In this document: positions 27,898-36,867 of the stretch, in pieces
Layout: each line of letters starts with the position of its first letter
How positions within the stretch are numbered: the first letter of the stretch is position 1
Assembly (NCBI GenBank): GCA_900478215.1
Contig: LS483478.1
Coordinates: 1,736,001-1,800,000 of the forward strand
Source of the DNA: Salmonella enterica subsp. houtenae serovar Houten
GTDB lineage: Bacteria > Pseudomonadota > Gammaproteobacteria > Enterobacterales > Enterobacteriaceae
Direction of reading: 5' to 3'
DNA: 64,000 bases
Notes under the pieces: generated by a model
The model's database searches: none
Told to the model about the DNA's origin: nothing
The model's input: only the letters and a program-made list of their open reading frames with translations
Position numbers and translations under genes: made by a program

Positions 27898-28061
27898 AAT
27901 TTTAGTATTAAGACGTCTCAGTGGGTCTTAATGCGTTATAAAAACAAGCAGTTAGATTGACCCGGTTGTCCTGGTAAGGATTGCCGGGTTTCTTGATATC
28001 TGTAGTTTTTGGGGGCTTAATCGGGGGCCTCACAGTTCGTTGAACGAATGGAGCCCCCGCT

Positions 28062-29319
28062 ATGGCACTCACTGATACCGCTATCCGCAAGCTCAGACCC
28101 ACAGACAAACCCTTCAAACTCGGCGACAGTGCCGGACTGTACCTGCTGATCAAACCTAACGGCTCAAAACTCTGGTACATGAAGTACCGCATTGACGGGA
28201 AAGAGAAGAAGCTGGCCTTTGGCCCCTACCCGGATGTTTCCCTGCTTACGGCGCGCCAGCTCCGTGATGCGGCACGCAGTAAAATGCGTGAAGGTGTCGA
28301 TCCCGCCGTTGACAAAAAGATCGCGCAGCAGAAAAAGAAAAACGGGCAAACATTCCGTCAGATCGCCATGAACTGGCATGGTGAGCACAGGCGCTGGTCT
28401 GAACATTACGCAAACACCATCCAGCGCAGGCTGGAAATGTATATTTTCCTGGATATCGGGGACAGCCTTATTGACCAGATCACCACGGAAACGTTGTTAT
28501 TCACCCTGCGTAAAGTGGAGAACAAAGGCTTTCTGGAAATCACTGCACGACTGGAAAACTATGTCACCGAAATCATGCGCTATGCGGTTAAGAAACAGTT
28601 AATCAAACCCGGCGCTGGATCTGGATGGCGAATTTACCCCGCCGGAAACCAGCCATTACCCGGCCCTGCCGCTGGATAAGTTGCCTGAACTATTATCCCG
28701 CACAGACAGTTACTGCAGCAGGTTACTGACCAGATACGCCCTTAAGCTGTCGCTGCTGTTCTTCGTGCGCTCCAGTGAGTTACGTTTTGCCCGCTGGAGT
28801 GAAATCGACTGGCAGCAGAAATTATGGGTTATCCCGGAAGAACGGGAACAGATTGAGAACGTCAAATTTTCTCACCGCGGTACAAAAATGAGAACGCAGC
28901 ATATCGTTCCGCTGTCCGATCAGGCTATTGCGATTTTAAAGCAGATCGAAGCGCTTTCCGGTCATCTGACGTTTATCTTCCCCGGTGAATACGATCAGGA
29001 TAAATGCATGAGCGATAACACCGTTAATAAGGCGCTGCGCGTGATGGGTTACGACACCAAAAAAGAGGTCTGCGGCCACGGCTTCCGGGCAATGGCGTGC
29101 AGCGCCCTGAGTGAGTCGGGGCTGTGGAGCAAAGAAGCCATTGAAAAACAGATGAGCCATCAGGAAAGAAACAGCGTGCGTGCTGCCTATATCCATAAGG
29201 CTGAATATCTGGAAGAACGGATCGCGATGATGCAGTGGTGGGCGGATTATCTGGATGCAAATACTGGCGTGTATATTTCACCCTATCAGTTTGCCAGTCG
29301 GCTGAAAAAGGTATCGTAA
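28062..29319 (+). pseudogene. P4-type integrase (copy B), single frameshift
   Basis: ATG at 28062 (MALTDTAIRKLRPTDKPFKL). The arm-type DNA-binding and core-binding domains read to about residue 183, then the frame shifts in GTTAATCAAACCC near 28605. The other frame continues NPALDLDGEFTPPETSHYPA and the full catalytic domain with Arg (VRSSELR), HGFR, MSHQ and Tyr in RAAYIHKAEY, ending ASRLKKVS. Only this lesion is visible. The same lesion is in copy C. Confidence 0.88.
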
Positions 29320-29379
29320 TACAACAGGTTATTAAAGGGGAAACGGGTGTTTCCCCTTAAGTGCGTTTCAATCCGTGAA

Positions 29380-29469
29380 TTATTTCAGCAGATCAATCAA
29401 CCGCAGCAGAGCCAGTAACAGCTCCAGTACGGCGATGAGCACAACCAGCTTATGCGTCAGTGTGTCCAT
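29380..29469 (-). CDS. 29-residue hydrophobic peptide, type I toxin-like
   Basis: MDTLTHKLVVLIAVLELLLA followed by LLRLIDLLK, preceded by AAGGAGAGCGG directly before the ATG. It is almost entirely a single amphipathic or transmembrane helix with a basic end, the style of TisB/Ibs-type membrane peptides. It lies on the opposite strand just after the integrase. I do not recognise a named family. No antitoxin RNA can be assigned by eye. Confidence 0.55.
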   Translation of the reverse strand: MDTLTHKLVVLIAVLELLLALLRLIDLLK

Positions 29470-30112
29470 CCGCTCTCCTTTTGAAAGGAGCGCAACGCCC
29501 GCACTTTGCCCTTACATTGCCTGTCGGCGCGGGTTTACAATTATCAGGTTGTATTATCACGCTCCAGACCGGGGCACCACCTGCGGCACCACCCGTCCGG
29601 CGGTCAGGGCTTGAAATCGGTCTGGTCTGAAGCGTGGCAACCTGACGTCTGGCATTATAATTTCTGTGGTTACATTTGCAATGGTCATTGAAGCGAGTTA
29701 ACATTCCAGTGTCAGGTTGTATTATCACGCAACGCCGCTCAGGCCGCCATCCGCAGCCTGAGAGCGAAAAATAAAGAACCCCGCCTCACCAGTGGGGTTT
29801 TTTATTTTCTGCGATCTGTCTTCCAGTCCCCCGCTTGTAGTTAACCGCTAATCACGGTATCTTTTACCCGCACCTGCAAAATCGGGTGCCGGGATTGACC
29901 TCCTGAAAATACTTCACTGACGACACAAAGGCGCGTCTGCGCTTTTTTTGTGTCGTGCGTTCTGCTACACCTCAATGGTGGGCCGGGCGGGGGCGCTGCA
30001 AAGCGCGCCGGTGTCAGTGAGGCCGGTAAGGTCAACCCCGTCCGGTTCCACCACCCATGAGATTGACCTCTCTGGTGGTGGGAATAATTTTCTTCTCACT
30101 GGAGGCTGCCCT
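29470..30112. other. Satellite leader region with ash/Icd-like remnants (right arm)
   Basis: Contains the terminator at 29777-29803 and, from 29948, an open frame with the SMVGRAGALQSAPVS and TTHEIDLSGGG pieces typical of ash/Icd-like leaders. This frame runs in phase into the gene at 30113, so an extended N-terminus is possible; I prefer the ATG with a ribosome site. Confidence 0.5.
29777..29803. terminator. Bidirectional terminator in the right satellite arm
   Basis: AACCCC pairs with GGGGTT around GCCTCACCAGT, with A-rich and T-rich flanks. Confidence 0.6.
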
Positions 30113-30574
30113 ATGGCTACGATCCTCACCCAAACTCACCCGTTACTTTCCGTTCCCTTTAACGCCGACACTGATTTCACCGTACTGGCCGACTGTTGTG
30201 AAAAACTCGCCGGGACTCAGGCAGAAAGCTACGATCCGGCGCTGAAAATAGCGCTCTGCGGGCGGCTCGCCGCCGCACTTGCGTTGCTGAAACCGGGCCT
30301 GCGCGATCCCATTCCGCCTCATCTAAAAGACAGCCTGACCGTTGATACGTTGCCCAAAACCTCCCCCCGTTTTGCCCCCGATGCGGACACGCTTTGCGAT
30401 TACTGCCTCACCCTGACGCAGCTTTTACTTTGCCGTATGTTTCCGCCACAAATGGAGGAGCAACTGTTCTGGCTGTTGTCAGAGTTGGTGGAGTACTTTG
30501 CGGCGGAAATGAAAGCCCCGCGCTGGCTGCGCACCGCCGACGGCGTAAAGTTTATTGAAGAGGTGGCAGCATGA
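30113..30574 (+). CDS. P4-satellite conserved protein of unknown function
   Basis: 153 residues (MATILTQTHPLLSVPFNADT...), ending ADGVKFIEEVAA. GGAGG precedes the ATG at 30113. It is helical with no catalytic motif I recognise. The same family appears decayed at 23715, and a fragment (YFAAEIKAPRW) is seen at 35213-35320 in reverse. It overlaps the Ner-like gene by ATGA, so the two form an operon typical of P4-like elements. Confidence 0.65.
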   Translation: MATILTQTHPLLSVPFNADTDFTVLADCCEKLAGTQAESYDPALKIALCGRLAAALALLKPGLRDPIPPHLKDSLTVDTLPKTSPRFAPDADTLCDYCLTLTQLLLCRMFPPQMEEQLFWLLSELVEYFAAEMKAPRWLRTADGVKFIEEVAA

Positions 30575-30793
30575 TGCAACCGGACTGGCACCCGGCAGAT
30601 ATTGTCGCCGGATTAAAAAAGAAAGGAACGTCGCTCGCCGCGGTTTCCCGTAAAGCCGGACTGGCCCTCTTCCACGCTGGCAAACACCCTTAACCGCCAC
30701 TGGCCCAAAGGCGAGAGCTTGATCGCCGAAGTATCAGGCGTCACGCCTGAACAAATCTGGCCGTCCCGTTACCGTAAGCCGGAACACCGTTGA
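30571..30793 (+). pseudogene. Ner/Nlp-like DNA-binding protein, frameshifted (right arm copy)
   Basis: MMQPDWHPADIVAGLKKKGT, SLAAVSRKAGLA, then a frameshift near 30665; the remainder (STLANTLNRHWPKGES, GVTPEQIWPSRYRKPEHR) ends with TGA at 30793. Ner proteins are small phage repressors with a helix-turn-helix. Same lesion as the left-arm copy. Confidence 0.75.
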
Positions 30794-31730
30794 AGTTAAA
30801 CCGACTCTCCCGATCTTCTGTCAGCTCTGCTGGCGGAAGCGCGGGAGAAGACAAGCGAAGCGCGGCAGAGTGTCATTCATAAAATGGCGAAAAAATCTAC
30901 AAACAACTCAATTTTCAGAAAAAAGGTTTCCCCTTTTCATCCGTGCCAACCGGGTGTAATCTCCCTTCTGCTCTATGCTGTCGTTGACAGCGCCCTTTGC
31001 TTCACAACCTGAAAGAAGCACCTGTTCCGTCAGGACGGTTGATCCCTTTACCGGTGCAGACCTCTGCAAACACCGGGCCGCAGAACATCGCGGCGGAGGC
31101 CCGAAGTTCACACTCAATAGATTTTTTAACCGTGCCAGTTCACCGGCTGCAATCCCAACCAACCGGAAATCACCCGATTTTCCAGCCTACTTACACCTGC
31201 TGAATTTCAGCGCTTTTTATCTGCGCCAGATCGCTGGTCAATGCTGCACTGCACCGGAAACGATCCGGCATCCCCTACCTGCTGCCACATCAGCGCCTTT
31301 TACTTTACGGGCTGCGGCCTGCATTGCCGCAAGGCTTTGCTGCCGCGTGGCCGTAAACCTGCACCAGAATCTGCGATCTTTCACGCACTGCACCCGACCA
31401 GTGCGTCACTTTCGTCACGCAAAGCGACAAAGTGACGCACAACCACCACACCGCGCCATGCCCCTGTTTTCGGGGTTCCGGCGCTCATTCCCGCATCTGA
31501 CACGCCTTTTTGGGGCCGCTGTCAGCTAGAAAGAGGAGAAAAAGATCGATACCGAGGGGGGCATGACGCCCCGGAGAATCCCCTGCTCCCGCAGGCAGCC
31601 TGTACCGCGTACAGTCTGAAACTCCCTATACCTCAACAAACTGCCACTCCGGCGTGAAGGTATCGTTCTGGCGCAGCCAAAAAGCATACGCCGGAGACTG
31701 TTTGTGTTCGCAAAATCATGGGGAAATGGT
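30794..31730. other. Decayed satellite sequence, right arm
   Basis: Reverse complement of much of 22640-23490. A 184-codon frame at 30975 is open but has the Cys/His/Pro/Arg-rich look of antisense or leader sequence; I do not call it a gene. Confidence 0.45.
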
Positions 31731-32603
31731 ATGGGCAAGTTAGGCAGTGAAATGAAGGCGCTGGCAAAACACTGTGGCGGCAGCCATAAAACGGTGAACG
31801 ATCGCATCCATATCGTACAGCGTTTCGACCAGCATTTACGGGCGCTGAACGTCCAGATCCAGCGCGTGGCGCAGATCAAGGTTCGCCACATTGAAAACTA
31901 CATTCATGAAAGGCTGGCGCAGGGGATCGGCAAACGCACGCTGCAAAATGAAATGGCCTCGCTGCGCGCCGTGCTGCAACAGGCCGGGCGTAAGCAGGTG
32001 GCAGAACATGAGCGACTAACCAATAAATCGCTGGGTTTGTCTGGTGCATCGCGCAACGGTACGCGGCAGGCAATTACGCCGGAACATTATCGTCATGTGC
32101 TGGAAGTAGCCCGCGTAAAAGATCCGGGGCTGGCGGCAGCACTGGAACTGGCGCGGCTGATGGGCTTACGTTCACAGGAAGCAGTACAGAGCGTGCAGTC
32201 GCTGAAAACGTGGAAGCAGGCCGTTGAACGCGGCGATACGCGCTTAACCGTGGTTTTCGGCACCAAAGGCGGACGACCCCGCGAAACGGTGATTCTGGAT
32301 TCTGGCGCGGTCAAAAAAACGCTGGATAATGCGTTAGCTGTTGCAGAAAGCCGTAATGATCGACTGATCGACAAACCAGATCTGAAAAGTGCGATGGACT
32401 ACTGGCACAATCAGGCGGTGCGCATTGGTCTTACTGGCGCATATTCCCCGCATTCGCTGCGATATGCGTGGGCGCAGGATGCCATTCGCCATTACTTGGC
32501 GCAGGGGTTCAGCAGGAAAGAGGTGCTGGCGATGGTGGCGATGAATCTGGGACATGGTGACGGGCGGGGGCGGTATGTGGCGCAGGTGTATGGGCAAATT
32601 TGA
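31731..32603 (+). CDS. Integrase-domain tyrosine recombinase
   Basis: 290 residues from ATG 31731 (MGKLGSEMKALAKHCGGSHK). An N-terminal SAM-like core-binding domain is followed by a catalytic domain with Arg in LMGLRSQEA, Lys in FGTKGGRPR, HSLRYAW, and GHGDGRGRYVAQVY with the likely nucleophile Tyr at the C-terminus. It differs from the P4 integrases and appears intact. It may mobilise the following two genes, but no att site was found nearby. Confidence 0.78.
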   Translation: MGKLGSEMKALAKHCGGSHKTVNDRIHIVQRFDQHLRALNVQIQRVAQIKVRHIENYIHERLAQGIGKRTLQNEMASLRAVLQQAGRKQVAEHERLTNKSLGLSGASRNGTRQAITPEHYRHVLEVARVKDPGLAAALELARLMGLRSQEAVQSVQSLKTWKQAVERGDTRLTVVFGTKGGRPRETVILDSGAVKKTLDNALAVAESRNDRLIDKPDLKSAMDYWHNQAVRIGLTGAYSPHSLRYAWAQDAIRHYLAQGFSRKEVLAMVAMNLGHGDGRGRYVAQVYGQI

Positions 32604-32820
32604 CTGTCTGCTAAAAGCGAAACGCAGACCACTCTATCCCAATAAACAGCAAAATAGTACAAGCTACTATCAAGTTATAAGTACAACATCTTATTGGTAA
32701 CGATGAATAAGTAAGATGCTACACCTACTGTTTTTTAAAAAGAACTGTCGCATAGTCTTCCTGCGTTTGGTTCAATAGTCTCAACCCAAACTATCCATAG
32801 AAATGTGTAATTGAGGAATC

Positions 32821-33450
32821 ATGACAGAATACACCAAACTTGGCAGTGCATTAGTCAGCGCCTTAAAATCTGATGAAATAATCGAGCTGGGCAAAGAATA
32901 CGCCGAGCTTGGCATCGACTCTTTGATTGAATCAAATATCCTTGAATCTATCCCCTTTGTTAGTACGGTGGTCGGGCTATACAAAACCGTCAGTTCTGTC
33001 AAGGATCAGCTTTTTACTGAAAAGGTTATTCGTTTCCTCACTCACTTCTCAGACCTGTCCGACGCTGAACGGATTAATATGACCGAACGGTTGAATGAAG
33101 ACGATAAATTTTCTGGCAAGGCTGGCGCAAGGCTGATTGAAATCATCGACCGGATGGAAAGCGAAGACAAGCCTGAAATTGCGGCAGAATTCCTTAAGGC
33201 ATTCGCGCGAGAAGAGATCGATTTTAATATTCTTCGGCGTTTGCTGGTTGCTCTTGAACGTATTCCCTCATTTGATATCAGAGGATTGGCGGTATTTGCT
33301 GCCATCGACTCTAGCCAAGCAGTGGAAATGGACGAGGCCTTTTTGGATGGTCTCGTTAACGCTGGATTGGGAAAGAGCAATGGGGCATGGAAACGCATTA
33401 TTGTCCCTACAGATTTATGTATGACCTTCGTGCACGCTGGGAAGTTATAA
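32821..33450 (+). CDS. Unknown 209-residue island protein
   Basis: MTEYTKLGSALVSALKSDEI..., preceded by GAGGA. Residues 45-65 (IPFVSTVVGLYKTVSSVKDQ) are hydrophobic enough for membrane association; the rest is acidic helical with no recognised motif. Its own AT-rich promoter region (32604-32820) separates it from the integrase. Solitary cargo beside integrases is often a defence gene, but nothing in the sequence proves that. Confidence 0.6.
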   Translation: MTEYTKLGSALVSALKSDEIIELGKEYAELGIDSLIESNILESIPFVSTVVGLYKTVSSVKDQLFTEKVIRFLTHFSDLSDAERINMTERLNEDDKFSGKAGARLIEIIDRMESEDKPEIAAEFLKAFAREEIDFNILRRLLVALERIPSFDIRGLAVFAAIDSSQAVEMDEAFLDGLVNAGLGKSNGAWKRIIVPTDLCMTFVHAGKL

Positions 33451-33663
33451 GTAACCTAATTTTTTTCTTATGTCAGCAGAGGATTCGCATACTGGTCTGC
33501 CTGTTAGTCGTCGCAATGTACTATCAGAAAAGCCCACTTATAGTGCAAAGCGAGCAAGCGTAAAGTGTATGATGTCTACTAAGCGGACCTAATCTCAGTA
33601 GAGACATCAGGCCACACATACGGTAAGCAATAGAGCAGATAGTAGGGAATTTCAGACAAAAAC

Positions 33664-33679
33664 GCCGCCCAAGGGCGGC
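33664..33679 (-). terminator. Terminator of the 96-residue gene
   Basis: GCCGCCC-TT-GGGCGGC followed by GTTTTTG on the minus strand, six bases after the gene's stop. Confidence 0.8.
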
Positions 33680-33684
33680 TTCTG

Positions 33685-33975
33685 TTAGCGTGGATACTGA
33701 CTTTTAAGCGTTGGGAATTTTTCAATAATCCAATTTGTGACGTTCTGTCTTCCTTGAATATGTGAGGGTAAGTGATCATGAATCATCCACTCAATAATTT
33801 GCTGTGAGCGTAGCGGAAGAGTTTTTCCGTTACTATCAGTAAATGAATTGATGAGGGTGAGAACTTCATACTCTTCGTGGCGGCTGAACCTTGTTGCATC
33901 CTCTTTTGTTTTGCGAGGATCATCACCAGGTACGGCTTTCGACGAATATGTGTAATACAGATCTTTGTGCTCCAT
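33685..33975 (-). CDS. Unknown 96-residue soluble protein
   Basis: MEHKDLYYTYSSKAVPGDDP... with AAGGAG five bases before the ATG and a strong terminator right after the stop, so it is a self-contained gene. The protein is charged, with no membrane segment. Convergent with the 209-residue gene. Family not recognised. Confidence 0.65.
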   Translation of the reverse strand: MEHKDLYYTYSSKAVPGDDPRKTKEDATRFSRHEEYEVLTLINSFTDSNGKTLPLRSQQIIEWMIHDHLPSHIQGRQNVTNWIIEKFPTLKSQYPR

Positions 33976-34462
33976 AAGGACTCCTTAATTCTTTTAACGA
34001 TTCGGCCAGCCAAATAGCCTCTGGCATGCGATACGGCGCCATCATGAAAATTACCTGCTCCACTCATGAACACAACATAATGTGCCTGCTAAAAGATTAA
34101 TGCCTATATGTGGGATATTTCATCAAAGTTCTTTACAATTAAGTTGATGTAGGACAAAGCAAAAATGAGGTACTGTGGCACCCAAGGCTTGGCAGGTTTG
34201 TAAATTTCTGTCAATGTCAGTAAGAGGCAAAATACACGTCACTATTTTATCCTTTGTGACTGAGTCGGTTGAGTGTCATCTGTAGTGGTTCAGCAAATGT
34301 CCGCTTCTGACTGTCATAGCTGTCTACGACCAAAACAACAACCTAAAACATGACAAATATCACATTTTAAAGCATCAATAACATTTGGGGCCTTATTGAG
34401 GGCCTCACTCAAACTTTAAAGATTAAATTACTTAAAATTCAATATGATAAATGCGAATCCGC
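33976..34462. other. Non-coding island region with satellite leader remnant
   Basis: No gene. GGGGCCTTATTGAGGGCCTC at 34386-34406 resembles the GGGGGC...GGGCCTCAC sequence between tRNA-Asn and the integrases, so it is a leftover satellite end preceding the att site at 34463. Confidence 0.4.
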
Positions 34463-34483
34463 ATCCAGTCAGAGGAGCCAAAT
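34463..34483 (+). repeat. att site (tRNA-Asn 3' end duplicate)
   Basis: ATCCAGTCAGAGGAGCCAAA is identical to the tRNA-Asn 3' end but the rest of the tRNA is missing. This is the duplicated half-site left by integration. A truncated integrase follows at 34641. Confidence 0.8.
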
Positions 34484-34640
34484 TCCGGTTATTACGCTTC
34501 CTTATGAGTCCTTGTTCGATTATGATTCAATAAGTTAGCGTAAAAATATTTCCCGATGCGTATCTGGTTTTCCCTTCGCATTCGGTTAGTTTGGTGGTCA
34601 GATTTGGGGCAGATTGGTTCGATTCTGGAATGCCCCTCAA

Positions 34641-35205
34641 ATGTCTTTAAACGATTCTAAAATCCGCAACTTAAAACCCTCTTCCTGTCCTGTAAAACTC
34701 TCCGATTCACACGGTCCGTATCTGCTGGTCAATCCGGGCGGCTCGCGTATCTGGTATCTCAAATATCGTTTCAGTGGTAAAGAATCCCGTGCCAGCCTCG
34801 GCGCTTATCCGCTCGTTTCGCTCTCTGAGGCAAGACTGAAACGTGACGATATTCGCAAAATGTTGGCACAGAATATCAACCTCGCCCAACAGCGCATGAC
34901 TGAAAAAGCCGCCGCGTTACCGGAAAAATGCTTTGAAGCCGTTGCGGTGGCATGGCACAAAACCAACAAAAAGTGGTCGGCTGACTATGCCACGCGTATC
35001 CTTGCCAGTATGGAAAATCATATCTTTCCTGCCATTGGTCATCTGCCCGTCACCACGCTGAAAACGCAGCATTTCACCGCATTACTGCGGGTTATCGAGG
35101 ATAAAGGCTTTCTCGAAGTCGCGTCCCGTACCCGGCAGCAGCTTTGCAACATCATGCGTTACGCCGTTCAGCAGGGACTCACCGAAAACAATCCGGCAAT
35201 TAATT
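34641..35205 (+). pseudogene. P4-family integrase, N-terminal half only
   Basis: MSLNDSKIRNLKPSSCPVKL... with the arm-binding domain (YLLVNPGGSRIWYLKYRF) and core-binding domain to NNPAIN, then loss of the catalytic domain. It is only distantly like copies A-C, so it came from a different element. After about 35205 the DNA matches, in reverse, the C-terminus of the satellite protein at 30113. Confidence 0.8.
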
Positions 35206-35212
35206 TCTCTCC

Positions 35213-35320
35213 CTATAGGCCAGCGGCGGGTAAGTGCGTTTGCCTATGTAGAAGATGCCAGCCCTGCCAGACGGGAGAACGCACCCAGCGTGGAGCTTTT
35301 ATTTCTGCCGCGAAGTAGTT
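35213..35320 (-). pseudogene. Fragment of the P4-satellite conserved protein
   Basis: Minus strand reads LLYDLINYFAAEIKAPRWVR, matching LVEYFAAEMKAPRWLR of the gene at 30113. Both ends are missing. Confidence 0.6.
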
Positions 35321-35708
35321 AATCAGATCATACAGCAATAAGGTACTTCTCCGTTTCAGCGGCAAATCCTGGCACCGACAGGGTTTACGTGATAGCAAGG
35401 CAATAATGACAAAACTCAGTAAACCACTATAGTGCGGATACAGGCTGAAACTTTGGCCAGGATATCATAAAACGCATGAAACTAAAGCGGGTCTATTTAC
35501 ACTCATACTGGGCTATAATGCTAAAAATATTTTTTTATATTTACTTGATAATTATTTAAATAATTATTGCATTATCATTTTTCGGTAAAAATTTTAGCCT
35601 AAAGCTTACAATTGGTAATGGAATATATGTTTGACAGATAAGTTTTAAATGCTTTGATAGAAAAGAATTACAACTGCAATTAAACATATGCAACTGAGGT
35701 GAGTAACG
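35321..35708. other. AT-rich region upstream of the first microcin-like gene
   Basis: Non-coding. TTGACA at 35631-35636 is a good -35 element, but the matching -10 is poor. Includes the scar repeat at 35477-35503. GC content drops sharply from about 35520. Confidence 0.4.
35477..35503 (-). repeat. 27-bp scar repeat shared with 50614-50640
   Basis: The reverse complement (AGTGTAAATAGACCCGCTTT...) matches 50614-50640 at 25 of 27 positions, with weaker similarity continuing about 30 bases. Probably the end of an insertion sequence. Confidence 0.55.
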
Positions 35709-35975
35709 ATGAAATTATTAGACGACAAAGAGCTGAATATTGTTTCTGGTGGTCATGCCTGGAATCCATGGCATTCATCTACCGCGATTAAATCCGCTTT
35801 TGATGATGGTACCGGACATATTTCAGGTGCAATATCTCCAGCAGGCGCAGCCGCTGTTTGTAGTGCTGTCGCTGGTGCCGCTTCAGCTATTGGTGGGCCA
35901 GTAGGAGCTGCTGTGGGAACCGCTGTTTGCGGTGGAATTGCAGCCGCTAACTCAGGGGCTGGCACCCATCATTAA
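35709..35975 (+). CDS. Class II microcin-like precursor 1
   Basis: 88 residues. MKLLDDKELNIVSGG is a textbook double-glycine leader (charged, E-L and V-S-G-G) as in colicin V-type microcins, processed by C39-peptidase ABC exporters. The predicted mature peptide (73 residues, beginning HAWNPWHSST) is rich in Gly and Ala, with two Cys (AAAVCSAV and GTAVCGG) that could form a disulfide and a C-terminal HH. GAGGTGAG lies five bases before the ATG. No immunity gene or CvaAB-type exporter is recognisable in the window. Confidence 0.75.
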   Translation: MKLLDDKELNIVSGGHAWNPWHSSTAIKSAFDDGTGHISGAISPAGAAAVCSAVAGAASAIGGPVGAAVGTAVCGGIAAANSGAGTHH

Positions 35976-35988
35976 AGAGAAGATGAGG

Positions 35989-36025
35989 GTGGGAAACTTT
36001 TTACCGAAAGGGTGAAGATTCCCAC
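35989..36025. terminator. Inverted repeat after microcin-like gene 1
   Basis: GTGGGAA pairs with TTCCCAC around a loop that itself has CC/GG pairing. Lies between the two convergent microcin-like genes. Confidence 0.4.
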
Positions 36026-36168
36026 TTTCAAGCCACCCCAGATAAGATAACTATTAAACAAAGTTAAATGGCCCGAGTCCGGTACCGAACTTAGGCCATG
36101 TCCACCACGAGGTAAAGCATTCAATAAATAAAACTCACTTAACCTGGTTAGAAAGTTATAGAATATCG

Positions 36169-36375
36169 CTATTTTTTGTTATTATTGGCAGTGTCAACGA
36201 TTGAACCTATCAACCCGCCGATCGAGCCCAAAATATCTTTAAATCCAAACTTGAATCCAAAAATACCAGTTATTCCATCGATGACACCACCAATCATCCC
36301 CGCAATTTTCTGTCCATCTTCTGCGGCTCCTGTACCTGAAACAAACTGCATTTCCTGTTCGCTTAACTCTTTCAT
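36169..36375 (-). CDS. Class II microcin-like precursor 2
   Basis: 68 residues. MKELSEQEMQFVSGTG resembles the SGAG-type leaders of microcins L and H47, so cleavage is expected after Gly16. The mature part (52 residues, starting AAEDGQK) is hydrophobic and Gly-rich (MIGGVIDGITGIFGF, LGSIGGLIGSIVDTA) with a polar NNNKK end, consistent with membrane insertion. AGGA precedes the ATG by nine bases. Convergent with precursor 1. It might also be the immunity or partner peptide of a two-component microcin. Confidence 0.68.
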   Translation of the reverse strand: MKELSEQEMQFVSGTGAAEDGQKIAGMIGGVIDGITGIFGFKFGFKDILGSIGGLIGSIVDTANNNKK

Positions 36376-36558
36376 CTTATTAAATCCTGTATTAAAATTA
36401 AATAATTGTCATGAATGTCAATGACAATCTCTTAATACAAAAATACATTAACATTGTCACTGGGAATTATCTTATTTAAAAAAATTAAATCAAAGCCTAC
36501 AAACCAATATTAATTGCTCCCTTCTGGATGGTATTTAAAGATACTCTCCAGGAGCAAT
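36376..36558. other. Upstream region of microcin-like gene 2
   Basis: AT-rich. TTGTCAT (36406) and ATGACAA (36421) form an inverted repeat just upstream of the gene and could be an operator. ATTGCTCC/GGAGCAAT is another inverted repeat at about 36512-36558. Confidence 0.35.
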
Positions 36559-36723
36559 ATGCCATTGTTAATAACAAAAAACTGGCGCAATTTATACGCA
36601 GGCAAATTCCTGCACTGTGACTTATTGTTTTACATACAACGCAGCCCACCGTATCAACGACAGCGGGAACCCGCAGGGGCGGGGCAACCTGATCTTTTAG
36701 CTTCCCTGCACTCCCCGCTCTGA
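36559..36723 (+). CDS. Possible 54-residue peptide (uncertain)
   Basis: MPLLITKNWRNLYAGKFLHC... with an ideal CAGGAG site before the ATG. Codon use in the second half looks random and no family is recognised. It could be an immunity gene candidate by position or simply chance. Confidence 0.2.
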   Translation: MPLLITKNWRNLYAGKFLHCDLLFYIQRSPPYQRQREPAGAGQPDLLASLHSPL

Positions 36724-36867
36724 CGAGTTTAGTGTAATCATCTAATTATTTGAGTAATTTGTGCTTACAAAATCTACGTAACAGACCATTTATTGGTGTT
36801 TGTAACTTTTTTTCTATAGGGTTATGGTTGTTTTATTTTATGAAATAAAATTTTAATGGAGCTTTCT

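Noticed and set aside
28590..28625. Programmed frameshift in the integrase
   Set aside because: No classical slippery heptamer or following structure; other copies at the same place are deleted. Kept only as a question in the findings.
30975..31529. 184-codon open frame in the right satellite arm
   Set aside because: No ribosome site, odd composition rich in Arg/His/Pro/Cys, and the region is mirrored as wreckage in the other arm.
33783..34073. Minus-strand 96-codon frame overlapping the gene at 33685
   Set aside because: Lacks a ribosome site and overlaps a better gene with its own terminator.
35530..35580. Fur box upstream of microcin-like gene 1
   Set aside because: The AT-rich segment GATAAT...ATTATCATT matches only about 10 of 19 consensus bases in any alignment I tried.
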